NCBI GenBank assembly: GCA_905221605.1
Contig: CAJNDS010000447.1
Span: 442,501 to 502,500, forward strand
Direction of reading: 5' to 3'
DNA: 60,000 nucleotides
Origin: Symbiodinium natans
Taxonomy: Eukaryota; Sar; Dinophyceae; Suessiales; Symbiodiniaceae
Positions within the stretch are counted from its first letter, which is position 1. The number at the start of each line of letters is the position of its first letter. Both the position numbers and the translations under genes were made by a program. Positions 28,046 through 37,700 of this stretch are shown here, one piece after another. The notes under the pieces are model-generated. The model saw only the letters and a list, made by a program, of their open reading frames with translations. It ran no database searches and was not told where the DNA came from.

Positions 28046-28470
28046 CACACAAAATCCCTGTGTAAGCGCTGCTCAGTCTTAGCAGAAGCCCCCAATCATA
28101 ATGAGAAAGCTTCACTTCGGCTCTATCCAGCCCTCCCTCTTTCTATGCTAGGCCCTAAGCCCTAGAAACCGTAAACCCTACTCCCTGCAAACCCAAAACT
28201 CGAACACCAACACCTGGGAGGTTTGTGTTGCAGCCCTTAGCCCTAAACCGAAACACCCTGGGCAACCTAAACGACTTAAACAACCGAAGCACCCTAAACA
28301 CCCTTAAAACACCCTAAGCACCCTAAACAACCTACCCCCCCCCCCCTCCCCCAAACAAAACAAATAACTAAGCAACCTACACACACACACACACACCCTG
28401 AACGCCCTAAGCCCTAAACCAACCTTTCGACCCCAAGAACCCAAGCTCCGAACATTCGGTCCCAAACCCG
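28046..28470. other. Single-copy stretch with a decayed CCCTAAACA repeat
   Basis: From 28250 to 28335 the repeat unit becomes ACCCTAAAC with extra A/C; a short (CA)n run lies at 28380-28397. No supported gene. Confidence 0.5.
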
Positions 28471-28760
28471 AAGCCCTAAACTCTAAACTCTAAACCCTAA
28501 ACCCTGAACCCTGAATTCTGAACCCTAAACTCTAAACCCTAAACCCTAAACCCTAACAGCCCTAAACCCTAAACCCTGGACCCTGTCTTACCTACAAATG
28601 TTTTCTCAAGTTTCGGTTCCTCTGCCCACTGGTGTGAATAAATTTAGGTCCTTGGCCATCAGTGTTTTTCAGATTTCCTAAGCCCTAAGCCCTATGCCCT
28701 AAACCCTAAACCCTAAGCCCTAAACCCTAAACCCTAAACCCTAAACCCTATACCCCACAG
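28471..28760. repeat. CCCTAAA arrays with an island
   Basis: C arrays at 28471-28580 and 28675-28760. The island 28585-28674 is open in all three plus frames (for example SYLQMFSQVSVPLPTGVNKF) and remains unassigned. Confidence 0.9.
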
Positions 28761-28809
28761 GTCGCGCCCGAAGTAACGCCGGAGGTCTGCTCGACGACCC
28801 TCGGCCTTG
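28761..28809 (+). CDS. Candidate 49-bp exon, unassigned
   Basis: Lies between CCCCACAG and a GT donor (CTTG|GTGGCT). Reads VAPEVTPEVCSTTLGL. C array left, G array right: good border signals at both ends. Confidence 0.4.
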
Positions 28810-28814
28810 GTGGC

Positions 28815-29070
28815 TGGGGTTTGGGGTTTAGGGTTCAGGGTTTGGGGTTTAGGGTTCAGGGTTTGGGGTTTGGGGTTCAGGGTTTGGGGTTTAGGGTTTA
28901 GGGTTTAGGGTTTGGGGTGTAGGGATTTAGGGTTTAGGGTTTAGGGTTTAGGGTTTAGGGTTTAGGGTTTAGGGTTTAGGGTTTAGGGTTTAGGGTTTAG
29001 GGTTTGGGGTTTGGGGTTTAGGGTTTGGGGTGTAGGGATTTAGGGTTTAGGGTTTGGGGTTTAGGGACGT
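28815..29070. repeat. TTTAGGG/TTTGGGG array
   Basis: A long G-rich array with alternating standard and TTTGGGG units; the motif TTTGGGGTGTAGGGATTTAG occurs twice, 120 bp apart, showing internal duplication. Confidence 0.95.
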
Positions 29071-29080
29071 GTGGAGGCAG

Positions 29081-29123
29081 TTCGGCAGGTCCTTGGCCCA
29101 GACTGCCCTTGTGAACACCAAAG
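29081..29123 (+). CDS. Candidate 43-bp exon, unassigned
   Basis: Lies between GGAGGCAG and a GT donor (AAAG|GTGCCC). Reads FGRSLAQTALVNTK; the frame is open further upstream too (DVWRQ). A TATAAAG follows at 29151. Confidence 0.4.
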
Positions 29124-29169
29124 GTGCCCTTCGGCATTCCTCAGGGGGTATAAAGGACCCCTAGAAGGG

Positions 29170-29312
29170 ACCCTAAAACCTAATCCCTAATCCCTAAACC
29201 CTAAACCCTAAACCCTAAACCCTAAACCCTGAACCCTAAACCCTAAACCCTGAACCCTAAACCCTAAACCCTAAACCCTAAAACCTAAACCCTAAAACCT
29301 AAACCCTAAACC
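29170..29312. repeat. CCCTAAA array
   Basis: C-rich heptamers with CCTAAAA and CCCTGAA variants. Confidence 0.95.
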
Positions 29313-29321
29313 CAGCGTCCT

Positions 29322-29445
29322 ATTCCCCTATATAACCCCTTTATGACCCTCATGACGTCCCTATATCCCTAAGCAGCCCCAAAGTAACCCCCAAGGAACC
29401 TCTAAGGTCCCTTATAAACCCCCCTCATAAGGGTCCTTCCTTTAG
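29322..29445. mobile_element. MITE-like family D, copy
   Basis: CCTATTCCCCTATATAACCC, CCCTAAGCAGCCCC, CTAAGGTCCCTTATAA and ATAAGGGTCCTT match 14863-14972 and the inverted copy at 55835-55975. Termini are not sharply defined. Confidence 0.55.
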
Positions 29446-29918
29446 TCCCTTGAATTCTTGGGTACTCTGGGATGATAGCCGCTTCGCCGAAGCGAAGGGT
29501 AGGGCTGAGCTCTTAACATCTAGTCGAAGTGGTCGTACTAGTCGTAGTAGTCATAACCCTAGTCGTGCTGGTGGGGGTGGTGGCAGCTTGAAGTGGTATT
29601 ACGGTGTAGGGTTTAGGGTTTAGGGTTTAGGGTTTAGGGTTTAGCAGCACCAGCCGTAGTGGTGGCGCCATGTTTGGCTTTCGAGGCTTCAGGGGTTCAA
29701 GGACTTCGGGACGTTTCAGGGGCTCTACACAGCCCATGCCCTTCCCTAGTCCCTAAGCCCTGTACCCTGAACTGTGAGCCCTAAACGCTAAACCCTAAAC
29801 CCCAAACCCTAAACCCTAAACCCTACACCCTAAACCCAAAACCCCACACCCTAAACCCTAAACCCTAAACGATCTCAACCACCTGTCTAAAGCCCTGAAC
29901 TAAGGACCGAGATCCCAG
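29446..29918. other. Single-copy stretch with short arrays
   Basis: A GTCGTA/GTAGTC trinucleotide-like run at 29520-29570, a G array at 29608-29645, an island open as MFGFRGFRGSRTSGRFRGST with a stop (from ATG near 29670), and a C array at 29770-29870. None is strong enough to call a gene. Confidence 0.5.
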
Positions 29919-29972
29919 AGGAAGCCGGCGAGAAAAGGGTGCTCCCCCTCGAGGACGCCTTCTTGAGCGCTC
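29919..29972 (+). CDS. Candidate exon, unassigned
   Basis: Opens after GATCCCAG and reads EEAGEKRVLPLEDAFLSA. The frame extends upstream as TEIP. C array left, G array right. Confidence 0.35.
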
Positions 29973-29975
29973 GGG

Positions 29976-30850
29976 GGTTTAGGGTTTAGGGTTTAGGGTT
30001 TAGGGTTTAGGGTTTAGGGTTTAGGGTTTAGGGTTTAGGGTTTAGGGCAAGTTTAGAGGTTAATATGGGGGTCGGAATAGTTACGAAGAGTATTCCTTTA
30101 GGGTTCCTTTTTGATTATACCATACTAACCCCCCTTTCGCCAAAATCGTATTCTAATTATGAATGCCCCGATATTAGGTGTTAGGGGTTGAGGGTTTAGG
30201 GTTTAGGGTTTCGGGTTTAGGCTACATGTGGCTTCAGCCCTCACGAATCTGTGGCCCGTGACGGCAAAAGTCCTCAAGATGATTCTCAATCCCTAAACCC
30301 TAAACCCTAAACCCTAAACCCTAAACCCTAAAGTCCTCAGTCTCCAGATCCGAAAGCCCTAAATCTTAATTCCTCGGGGAACCTGACTCCGACCCAATGT
30401 AGCGTCATAATTCGTACGGGGGTTTAGGGTTTAGGGTTTATAGGGTTTAGGGTTTATAGGGTTTGGGGTTTATAGGGTTTGGGGTTCAGGGTTCAGGCGC
30501 CAGAGCACCTGTTGCCGGTGCTGGGGCGCCTTTTGCTTGTCTGACCCTAAACCCTAAACCCTAAACCCTAAACCCTAAACTAAACCCTAAACCCTAAACC
30601 CTAAACCCTAAACCCTAAACCCTAAACCCTAAACCCTAAACCCTAAACCCTAAACCCTAAACCCTAAACCCTAAACCCTAAACCCTAAACCCTAAACCCT
30701 AAACCCTAAACCCTAAACCCTAAACCCTAAACCCTAAACCCTAAACCCTAAACCCTAAACCCTAAACCCTAAACCCTAAACCCTAAACCCTAAACCCTAA
30801 ACCCTAAACCCTAAACCCTAAACCCTTAAACCTTTGCCTAGAATTACCGG
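29976..30850. repeat. Telomeric array cluster
   Basis: G at 29976-30048 and 30187-30225; C at 30290-30335; G at 30420-30495; and a long nearly perfect C array at 30543-30830. Between them: an AT-richer piece with a family B-like end (30060-30180), an island open as ALTNLWPVTAKVLKMILNP (30240-30290), and a hairpin with arms GGCGCC/GGCGCC (30498-30530). Confidence 0.95.
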
Positions 30851-31020
30851 ATGGCAGCACCAAGGGCTTCTTTCTTCCACGGGACGTCCGCGCATGTGCT
30901 TGCAGAGATTAGGTCGCAAGGATTGAGACCGTCTGTCGCCGGAAGCCCTGAAGCTGTAAATGAACACCCAAGTATCCTGCCTTCAATCTTCAGCGTGACG
31001 ATTTCGGAAGGGTTTTGGCC
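30851..31020 (+). CDS. Possible ADP-ribosyltransferase-like first exon
   Basis: ATG at 30851 opens a 57-codon single-copy frame: MAAPRASFFHGTSAHVLAEI, then RSQGLRPS. The FFHGTS..L..I..QGLRP pattern matches the first NAD-binding motif (H-G-T with downstream I-x3-G-L) of the PARP/KptA-type ADP-ribosyltransferase fold. Later motifs are absent, so this would be only an N-terminal exon or a fragment. C arrays lie directly on both sides. The frame's last codons run into telomeric LNPKP. Assignment is inferred from one motif. Confidence 0.4.
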
Positions 31021-31112
31021 GCTAAACCCTAAACCCTAAACCCTAAACCCTAAACCCTAAACCCTAAACCCTAAACCCTAAACCCTAAACCCTAAACCCT
31101 AAACCCTAAACC
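31021..31112. repeat. CCCTAAA array
   Basis: Perfect heptamers directly after the preceding ORF. Confidence 0.97.
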
Positions 31113-31116
31113 CCAG

Positions 31117-31184
31117 AGCCCTGACGCCCCACTTGCGGCACCCAAATTCCAACCGCGAGGCTCAGGCGTCGCTGGAAGCGTCAG
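31117..31184 (+). CDS. Candidate 68-bp exon, unassigned
   Basis: Lies between AACCCCAG and a strong donor GTAATT at 31185. The full length is open in one frame (SPDAPLAAPKFQPRGSGVAG). C array left, G array right. Confidence 0.45.
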
Positions 31185-31593
31185 GTAATTCTAGGGTTTA
31201 GGGTTTAGGGTTTCGGGTTTAGGGTTTAGGAGTTAGAGCTTAGGGTTTGGGGTTTAGGGTTAGGTTTTTTTGGTTTAGGGTTTAGGGTTTAGGGTTTAGG
31301 GTTCAGGGTTTAGGGTTTCCAAAGACAAGTCGAGTATTAACCCCACATAGTTACATAGCCACCCAACCCTTCGATCTGGGCTCGTTCGGGTTGTTTGCGG
31401 CTTCCCGTAAGGGGTGTAGGGTTTAGGGTTTAGGGTTTAGCTTTTGCCCGTAAGCCAGTACCCCTCGCCCCCGAACCCCTAAGCTCGCCCTAAACCCTGA
31501 GCCCGAAACCCTACACCCTAAATCCTACACCCTAAACCCTAGACCCTACACCCTAAACCCTAAACCCCCAAGCCCTCAGCCCTAAGCCTCCAG
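31185..31593. repeat. TTTAGGG arrays, single-copy piece, CCCTAAA array
   Basis: G at 31192-31320 and 31415-31440, C with CCCTACA variants at 31490-31580. The piece 31321-31414 holds nothing recognisable. Confidence 0.9.
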
Positions 31594-31662
31594 GACGTGC
31601 TGGGTGTCTTCGCCCGAAAACTTTGGCCCTTCCGGCCCAAGTGCGAAGTCTCGAAACGCGCG
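31594..31662 (+). CDS. Candidate 69-bp exon, unassigned
   Basis: Exactly 23 codons between GCCTCCAG and a GTGTCC donor: DVLGVFARKLWPFRPKCEVS, then KRA. C array left, G array right; phase 0 at both ends. One of the better islands. Confidence 0.45.
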
Positions 31663-31679
31663 GTGTCCTGGGGATTTCG

Positions 31680-31745
31680 GGCTTAGGGTTTAGGGTTTAG
31701 GGTTTAGGGCTTGGGGTTTAGGGTTTAGGGTTTAGGGTTTAGGGT
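31680..31745. repeat. TTTAGGG array
   Basis: G-rich heptamers on the donor side of the preceding island. Confidence 0.95.
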
Positions 31746-31877
31746 CCCTAGGCTCCCCAAGACCCAAACCCTGAGCTCCCTAAGCCCCACACCCGAATTC
31801 CCCAACCGCCCCAAAGTCCCTAAGCCCGGAGCCCCAAAGATGTAACTCCCTAAGCCCTGCTTTAACCCTGAAACTCT

Positions 31878-31970
31878 GAAGACGCAAAGCCGATCTTCAT
31901 ACTTCCCTTCTCCGTTTGGGACTCCGCCGTCTAGGTGCGTGGGCTTAAGTGTAATTCGTGACAATATGCT
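31878..31970 (-). CDS. Candidate minus-strand exon, unassigned
   Basis: On minus it opens after CCCTGCAAG and reads LSRITLKPTHLDGGVPNGEG, then KYEDRLCVF, ending at CTTCAG|AGTTTC. The continuation of this frame (to 31725) runs into telomeric-type repeats and is not coding. Confidence 0.35.
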
Positions 31971-32002
31971 TGCAGGGCCCTAAATCCCAGTCCCACCTCT
32001 AG

Positions 32003-32074
32003 CCTAGGCCGGTCCGACTTCGTCTACAACAGCCCAGGGCAGCGTGCCCGGCTCGTTGAGCCGCGAGCATCTTT
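32003..32074 (+). CDS. Candidate exon, unassigned
   Basis: Opens after CACCTCTAG and reads LGRSDFVYNSPGQRARLVEP, then RASF, up to a short C array. No family recognised. Confidence 0.35.
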
Positions 32075-32174
32075 CCTAAACCCTAAACCCTAAGCCCTAA
32101 ACTATTGCGAAAGCTAGTGTCAAAGGGGACTCTGATGTACGGACAAACAGAACCCTGTCGGGACAATCTGGGGC

Positions 32175-32290
32175 GGTACCCTTTACCCTTCTTTTTGGTT
32201 CTGGGTTCCCCCAGAAGGTAACCAACCCCAAAAAGGGTGCCCTTACTGTAATATGGTTCCTGGGCTACTAAGTAGTTCTGTTCAGGGAAG
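32175..32290. mobile_element. MITE-like family F, uninterrupted copy
   Basis: GGTACCCTTTACCC, TTTTTGGTTCTGGGTTCCC, CCAACCCCAAAAAGGGTGCCC and ATATGGTTCCTGGGCTAC. Copies at 59284 (interrupted) and 59822 share these words in order. Confidence 0.65.
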
Positions 32291-32344
32291 ACTGGAAGTT
32301 TCTCCGACTTATGCCGAAACTGGACTTCTCGTGGGACCCTGAAT

Positions 32345-32461
32345 TCGAAACCCTAAACCCTAAACCCTAAACCCTAAACCCTAAACCCTAAACCCTAAAC
32401 CCTAAACCCTAAACCCTAAACCCGAAACCTGAAACCCGAAACCCGAACCCGAAACCCTAAG
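32345..32461. repeat. CCCTAAA/CCCGAAA array
   Basis: Standard units followed by CCCGAAA units. Confidence 0.95.
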
Positions 32462-32548
32462 CCCGCCTACCTTGAGACCAACAGGGCTAAAAAAGACTTG
32501 GCTGTAAACAAGCAGGGGGCTGTCAGTCGCCACCTTCTTCCCCAGACC
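32462..32548 (+). CDS. Candidate exon, unassigned
   Basis: A 29-codon open island between two C arrays: PAYLETNRAKKDLAVNKQGA, then VSRHLLPQ. An AG within it (CCAACAG) may be the acceptor. No family recognised. Confidence 0.35.
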
Positions 32549-32634
32549 CTAAACCCAAAACCCAAAACCCTAAACCCTAAACCCTAAGCCCTAAACCCTA
32601 AACCCTCAACACTAAACCCTGATGTAATTCCCAG
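32549..32634. repeat. CCCTAAA array
   Basis: C-rich heptamers with CCCAAAA variants. Confidence 0.95.
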
Positions 32635-32673
32635 AATGCGAAGAGGCTCCCAGTTCGTTTACACCTATCTGAG
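32635..32673 (+). CDS. Candidate 39-bp exon, unassigned
   Basis: Thirteen codons (NAKRLPVRLHLSE) between ATTCCCAG and a GC donor (GAG|GCTTCT), phase 0 at both ends. C array left, G array right. Confidence 0.35.
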
Positions 32674-32679
32674 GCTTCT

Positions 32680-32975
32680 AGGGTTTAGGGTTTAGGGGGT
32701 GGGTTTATAGCTAGGGTTTAGGGTGGTTTAGGGCTAGGGTTTAGGGTTTAGGGTTTAGGGTTTAGGGTTTAGGGTTTAGGGTTTAGGGTTTAGGGTTTAG
32801 GGTTTAGGGTTTAGGGTTCAGGGTTTGGGGTTTAGGGTTTAGGGTTTAGGGTGATTTAGGGTGTTAGGTTGGAGTGGCTTAGGGCTTCAGAGTTTGGGTC
32901 TCTTAGGTCCCGGGGTTTAGGGTTTAGGTTTAGGGTTTAGGGATTAGGGCTTCGGGCCTTTTTGAGTGCGCCCCC
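32680..32975. repeat. TTTAGGG arrays
   Basis: Long G array to 32870, second short one at 32910-32965. Confidence 0.95.
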
Positions 32976-32981
32976 GGCCAG

Positions 32982-33052
32982 CTTCGTGGAAGAGACGCTC
33001 ACGTCCATGGATCTGGATGGCGGCCACCTGAGCGTTTTTCTGCGAACCAAGG
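32982..33052 (+). CDS. Candidate exon, unassigned
   Basis: Opens after CGGCCAG, ends at a GT donor (AAGG|GTTCGG). Reads FVEETLTSMDLDGGHLSVFL, then RTK. Unusually, it has a G array on the left and a C array on the right, so by position it is mid-intron or belongs to a different gene. The minus strand is also open. Confidence 0.35.
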
Positions 33053-33057
33053 GTTCG

Positions 33058-33640
33058 GGTCCTAAACCCTCAACCCTAAACCCTAAACCCTAAACCCTAA
33101 ACCCTGAACCCTGAACCCTAAACCCTAAACCCCAAACCCTAAACCCTAAACCCCAGTCCTTAATAGGGATCATAATACGGGGGTACTAGCATCCCTCTTC
33201 AGGAGCTGTTCGTCTAAGGGGGAACAGCCCAAGGTTCGGGTTGAGGGCTTAGGGTTTAGGGTTTAGGGTTCAGGGTTTAGGGTTTAGGGTTTAGGGTTTA
33301 GGGGGGTTGAGGGCTGTTTGTTTGTTGTTTCGGGAAGAGATATCGTGCTCAGTGGGGTTCCAGTAGGGTTTAAGGATTGAAGGGCTTAAGGGTTTAAGGG
33401 TGTGAAGGTCTTAAGGGTTCGAGGGTTTAAGGGGTGCTTAGGGCTCAGGGCGTAGGACTTAGGATCCAGGTTTCTTCGCAACATCCGAACTTCACACAGA
33501 GCCCTCGAATCGCACTCCCAAGCCCTCAAACCCACCCTACACCCCAAACCCTAACCCCTAAACCCCAAACCCGAAACCCGAAACCCTAAACCCTAAACCC
33601 TAAACCCTAAACCCGAAATCCGAAACCCTAAACCCCCCAA
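33058..33640. repeat. C array, family C fragment, G arrays, C array
   Basis: C at 33058-33152; family C words (AGTCCTTAATAGGGATCATA, GGGGGTACTA, TAAGGGGGAACA) at 33153-33232; G at 33240-33305, decayed to 33470; C with CCCGAAA at 33540-33638. Confidence 0.85.
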
Positions 33641-33750
33641 ATACCTGGGCCTCGACATGGGAGTTGGTCTAACAATCGACACCCCTTTTGTCGTGGGCAT
33701 CGATGGGGGTCATTTTCCTTATCGGTTTGGATACCAACAAGGGTTCCGGG
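33639..33750 (+). CDS. Candidate exon, unassigned
   Basis: About 36 open codons: KYLGLDMGVGLTIDTPFVVG, then IDGGHFPYRFGYQQGFRV. Alternating hydrophobic residues suggest beta strands. C array left, decayed G units right. Borders are not sharp and no family is recognised, but the composition is among the most protein-like here. Confidence 0.45.
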
Positions 33751-33858
33751 TTTTGGATTTAGGGTTTGGGGTTTAGGGTTTAGGGTTATAGGAGTTTAGG
33801 GTTTAGGGCTTAGAGAGTCTAGAGTTTTGGTTTAGGAGTACCACGCAATTGCTCGCAG

Positions 33859-33907
33859 TTTAGATTGGCCCCCAAACGTGGTCAGTTTTCCAAATGATGT
33901 TCTCTTG
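33859..33907 (+). CDS. Candidate 49-bp exon, unassigned
   Basis: Lies between TTGCTCGCAG and a GT donor (CTTG|GTTCGG). Reads LDWPPNVVSFPNDVLL. A C array follows rather than precedes. Confidence 0.4.
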
Positions 33908-33929
33908 GTTCGGGCCGCGAAGCAGATAC

Positions 33930-33937
33930 CCTAAACC

Positions 33938-33969
<32 letters not shown>

Positions 33970-34016
33970 ACCCTAAACCCTAAGCCCTAAACCCTAAACC
34001 CTCAGCCCAAAAGGTA
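33930..34016. repeat. CCCTCAA/CCCTAAA array
   Basis: Five CCCTCAA units in a row followed by standard heptamers. Confidence 0.95.
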
Positions 34017-34090
34017 GCCTCCGGATCTCTGCAGCCGACTTCCTGGCACTCTGCTTGGGCCGGCAGGAGTGGTCGTGGCCTAAGCGGAAA
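34017..34090 (+). CDS. Candidate exon, unassigned
   Basis: Open from an AG before CCTCCGG: SLRISAADFLALCLGRQEWS, then WPKR. An alternative acceptor is CTCTGCAG at 34034. C array left. Confidence 0.4.
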
Positions 34091-34109
34091 GCTTTAGGAC
34101 TTTGGGACT

Positions 34110-34375
34110 TAGGGTAAACCCTAAACCCTAAACCCTAAACCCCAAACCCCAAACCCTAAACCCTAAACCCTAAACCCTAAACCTTAAACCCTAAACCCTA
34201 AACCCTAAATCCTGGGCTTAGTGTTTAGGGTGCAATGTAAGGAAGGGACTCCCGCAGCCCAGACCTGTGGGGTCCCAAGTCCTACATCGGCTCCTCCGCA
34301 GGAAATATGAGGGAGTTTCCATACCTAAATGCGGGGTTAGGGTTTAGGGTTTAGGATTTAGGGATTAGGGCTTAG
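34110..34375. repeat. CCCTAAA array, island, TTTAGGG units
   Basis: C at 34110-34215, G at 34335-34375. The island between reads open as SPDLWGPKSYIGSSAGNMRE in one frame and has a TCCGCAG acceptor-like word; uncalled. Confidence 0.9.
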
Positions 34376-34389
34376 GGCACGGAATTTCC

Positions 34390-34445
34390 GTACTTGGACG
34401 TTCATGGTACTTAGTAACCCAAGTAGAACGTGTATACTTACTATG
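34390..34445. mobile_element. MITE-like family A, half copy
   Basis: TACTTGGACGTTCATGGTAC then TTAGTAACC matches the left end of family A; the right end is missing. Confidence 0.5.
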
Positions 34446-34544
34446 GCAGCGCGGTCTTAGTTCCTTATCAAGCACCACTCTGCTTCTGCATGTGATGTTC
34501 ATGTGTAGCTCTGAGGCCTGTAGTGGACCTTGGCAGCGAACAGC

Positions 34545-34748
34545 ATGGCGACCGCGAGTCTCGAGAAGGCGGCTTTGCCCGTGGTCCATGCCGCGAAGAA
34601 GCAGCGTGTGCACTTCCAGGAGGCCGAGGGGCTGTCGGGAGGCGCGGCCAACGGGGCCACCAGCAGCCCGGAAGGCAGCGCGGCCACGGCGGCGTCCATG
34701 GGCCCGTCTCAAAACGTGGCAGTCGCAGGCACGGGACATTTAAATGGG
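34545..34748 (+). CDS. PPPDE gene, proposed first exon
   Basis: 68 codons from ATG to a GT donor at 34749, phase 0. Ala/Gly/Ser-rich after a short basic stretch, with strong GC bias at third positions. Unspliced, the frame ends in TAG at 34769. Its link to the next exon rests on phase, distance (150-bp intron) and the lack of any other start. Confidence 0.55.
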
Positions 34749-37700
34749 GTGATCGATCGAGGGAAGTAGGAGTGTGGCGCCGTTAAGAACGACATCTCAT
34801 GTGTAGCAATTCAAGTTTGGAGGTTTTCACCCCAAACCCTAAACCCTGAACCCTGAACCCTAAACCCTGAACCCTAAGCCCTAAGCCCTAAACCCCAGCC
34901 ACAGTGGCCTTGTCGCGCTGCCCACGCAAGATTGAGGCCCGTGGCTCTTCATCTCTACGACCTCTCACGAGGCAAGAGAGTATGCGTTTAGGGTTTAGGG
35001 TTTAGGGTTTTCGGGTAGGGTTTAGGGTTTCGGGTTTCGGGTTTAGGGTTTAGGGATAGGTTTTAGGTTTAGGGCTCAGGGCTTAGGGTTTAGGGTTTAG
35101 GGCTGGTTTCAAGGGATTTGCGTTAAGCATGGGGCTTCAAGGGTTTTGCAGGGTTCGGAGCCTGAGCCTGTAGCAGCTTGAGGACTTAGGGTTTGCAGGG
35201 GCTTTCTGGTTACATGGTCCCTGAACATGGGCCTTTAAAAGGCAACCTCTTAGGTTCCCCTTATATCCCCTATGAAAGCAATGAGCCCATACTTCAGAAG
35301 GAGGTAAGGGACCATATGAAGGGCCCGTAGAACTACCCTTAGATCTGGAGCTTACACCCGGACACCCCAAGGCCACACCCTAAGATCCTAAACCCATGCA
35401 CCCGAAAGCCTTCCTAAACCCTAAGCCCTAACCCTATGCAAGCCCTAGACCCCAAGCCCCGAAGAGCAAGACACCAGACCCTAATTCCTTCTGAGATGTT
35501 CACCCCCAAATCCGAAACCCTAAGCCTTACATACCCTAGAGCCTTAGACATCCTTCTACACCCTAAACCCTAAACCCTAAACCCTAAACCCTAAACCCTG
35601 AACCCTGAACCCTAAACCCTAAACCCTAACCCTAAACCCTAAACCCTAAACCCTAAACCCTAAACCCTGAACCCTGAACCCGAAACCCGAAACCCTAAAC
35701 CCTAAACCCTAAACCCTAAACCCGAAGACATCCTTTCCGCAGGTGTGGCGTCCATGTTGGGCCCGCTGCTGTTGAATCAGGAGATAGAGGCGCCGGTTTA
35801 GGGTTTAGGGTTTAGGGTTTAGGGTTTAGGGCTCGGGGTTTCGGGCTTAGAGTTTTCGAGACATTCAGGTGCCCAATGAACTGGTTTGGAGTTCCAAAAA
35901 CAGCCCGCAAGTTGTAGATCCGTTTTGGTTTAGGGTTTAGGGCTTGGGGTTGAGGGTTGAGGGTTTAGGGTTTAGGGTTTAGGGTTTAGGGTTTAGGGTT
36001 TAGGGTTTAGGGTTTAGGGTTTAGGGTTTAGGGTTTAGGGGAAGGCCCTACCACAAGCAAACGGGGAACCGCATACTTCAACCCTGAACCGTAAACCCTA
36101 AACCCTAAGCCCCGAAGCCCAGGGTTTTGTGTTGAGGGTTTGGGGCTTAGGAGTGACCTCTTCAGTTCGGGGTGTGGGGGGTTCTGAGTGAGGGCCAGCA
36201 CACCCTGTAACCCCTACAGCCTTCGTCCTAAACCCTCAACCCTAAACCGTAAACCCTCAACCCCTTAAGACCTTTCCGTGGGATAACCCCAATGCAGTGG
36301 GGCCTTCATATCATGTCCCAAGTGTCCCAAGCGTGCCAACTTTCAAGTGACCCAACTGATTCCAAGCGTCCCAAGAATCCGAGATGTTGGCCTGGGGCCT
36401 GGGGCCCATCGTGGGTGCTACCGTCCTCGGGTTCAGGGTTCAGGTTTTAGGGTTTAAGGTTGAGGGTTTCGGCTTAGGGTTTGGGGTTCAGGGATGTGGG
36501 TCGAGGGTCTAGGGTTCAGGTTTAGGGTACCCCCCGCTCTTGGCAGGGAGTGTGGCACACCGGCATCGTGGTGTACGGCAAGGACTACAGAGCCCTTGCA
36601 CGCAGCCTCGAACAGTGACTGCAGGGATATCAAAGTTGTCTCTGATATTCTTGCAAACCAATTATGTTTTTCGTGGCGTTGTGCTTTGATTGCGAACGTA
36701 AATATCTTGATCGCGCAACAGGGTGCACCCTGGCAATTTGAGCTGCCCACGCGTGGAGTTCATTTTGAGGGGTTCAGGGTTCTCGGTGGTTCGTTGTTAG
36801 GGGTGTAGGCCTCTCAGTCGCTGCACTGCCTCGGCTGCCGAAAATAAACCCCTAGAGCCGAAGCTCTAAACCTCCAGCCGCAAGCCCAAACCTTAAATCC
36901 TTAAATCCTTAAACTTGTGGGGGTGGGAGCTCCTCTTGAATGTGAAGATGCTGCCTGAAATATGAGGAGCGGGGAGGGGTGGGGGACCCTAAATCCTAAA
37001 CCCTAAACCCTAAACCCTAAACCCTAAACGATCGTGGTGTGGTCTTGGAGGAGACTTAGTTGTCCTGGAGGAGCGGCTGCTCGGTTTTTCTGACAAGCGA
37101 CGAAAACTCGAAGCTGTAAACTCCAAGCACTAAAGCCTTAATCTCTGAACACTAAACCCTAAACCCTAAACCCCAAACCCTGAACCCTGCACCCTAACAT
37201 GTTCGAAGCCGGAGGCCTGCGCGCCTTAGGCCCACTCCAAACCCTGAACCCCGCTCTAAACCCTAAACCCTGAAACAAGCTCTAAGCCTGAAACCGAAAC
37301 TCTAAGCCCACTCTGATAAACCCTAAACCCTAAACCCTAACCCTAAACCCTAAACCCTAAACCCTAAACCCTAAACACTAAACCCTAAACCCTAAACCCG
37401 AAACCCTAAACCCTAAACCCTAAACCCCCTGGAGCAGGAGTACTACTTCGGGGGCGATATCTTCTACGACACCCCAGCGAACACGGGCTTCGGCACGCCA
37501 AGGCTTGCGAACGGTTTATGGTCTAGGGGTTTAGGGTTTAGGGTTTAGGGTTTTAGGGTTCAGGCTTTTAGGGTTTAGGGTTTAGGGCTGAGGGGTTTAG
37601 GGGTTTATGGGTTTAGGGCTCATTAGTGAAACGGAGACCGGACTTTCAGGTGTCTCGAATGTTGGGCTTGGGGTTCGTGGGTGTGTCGTTGGCTTCGTTG

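Noticed and set aside
33670-33740. Aspartic protease or actin-like fold from the text LTIDTPFVVGIDGG
   Set aside because: The D-T and D-G-G words are suggestive, but no catalytic or nucleotide-binding context is present; left as unassigned.
35869-35910. Extra PPPDE exon (VPNELVWSSKNSPQ) with phase-0 ends
   Set aside because: It has acceptable borders, but the family alignment joins NQEIE directly to GVWHT, leaving no room for 14 residues. Kept only as a possible cryptic exon.
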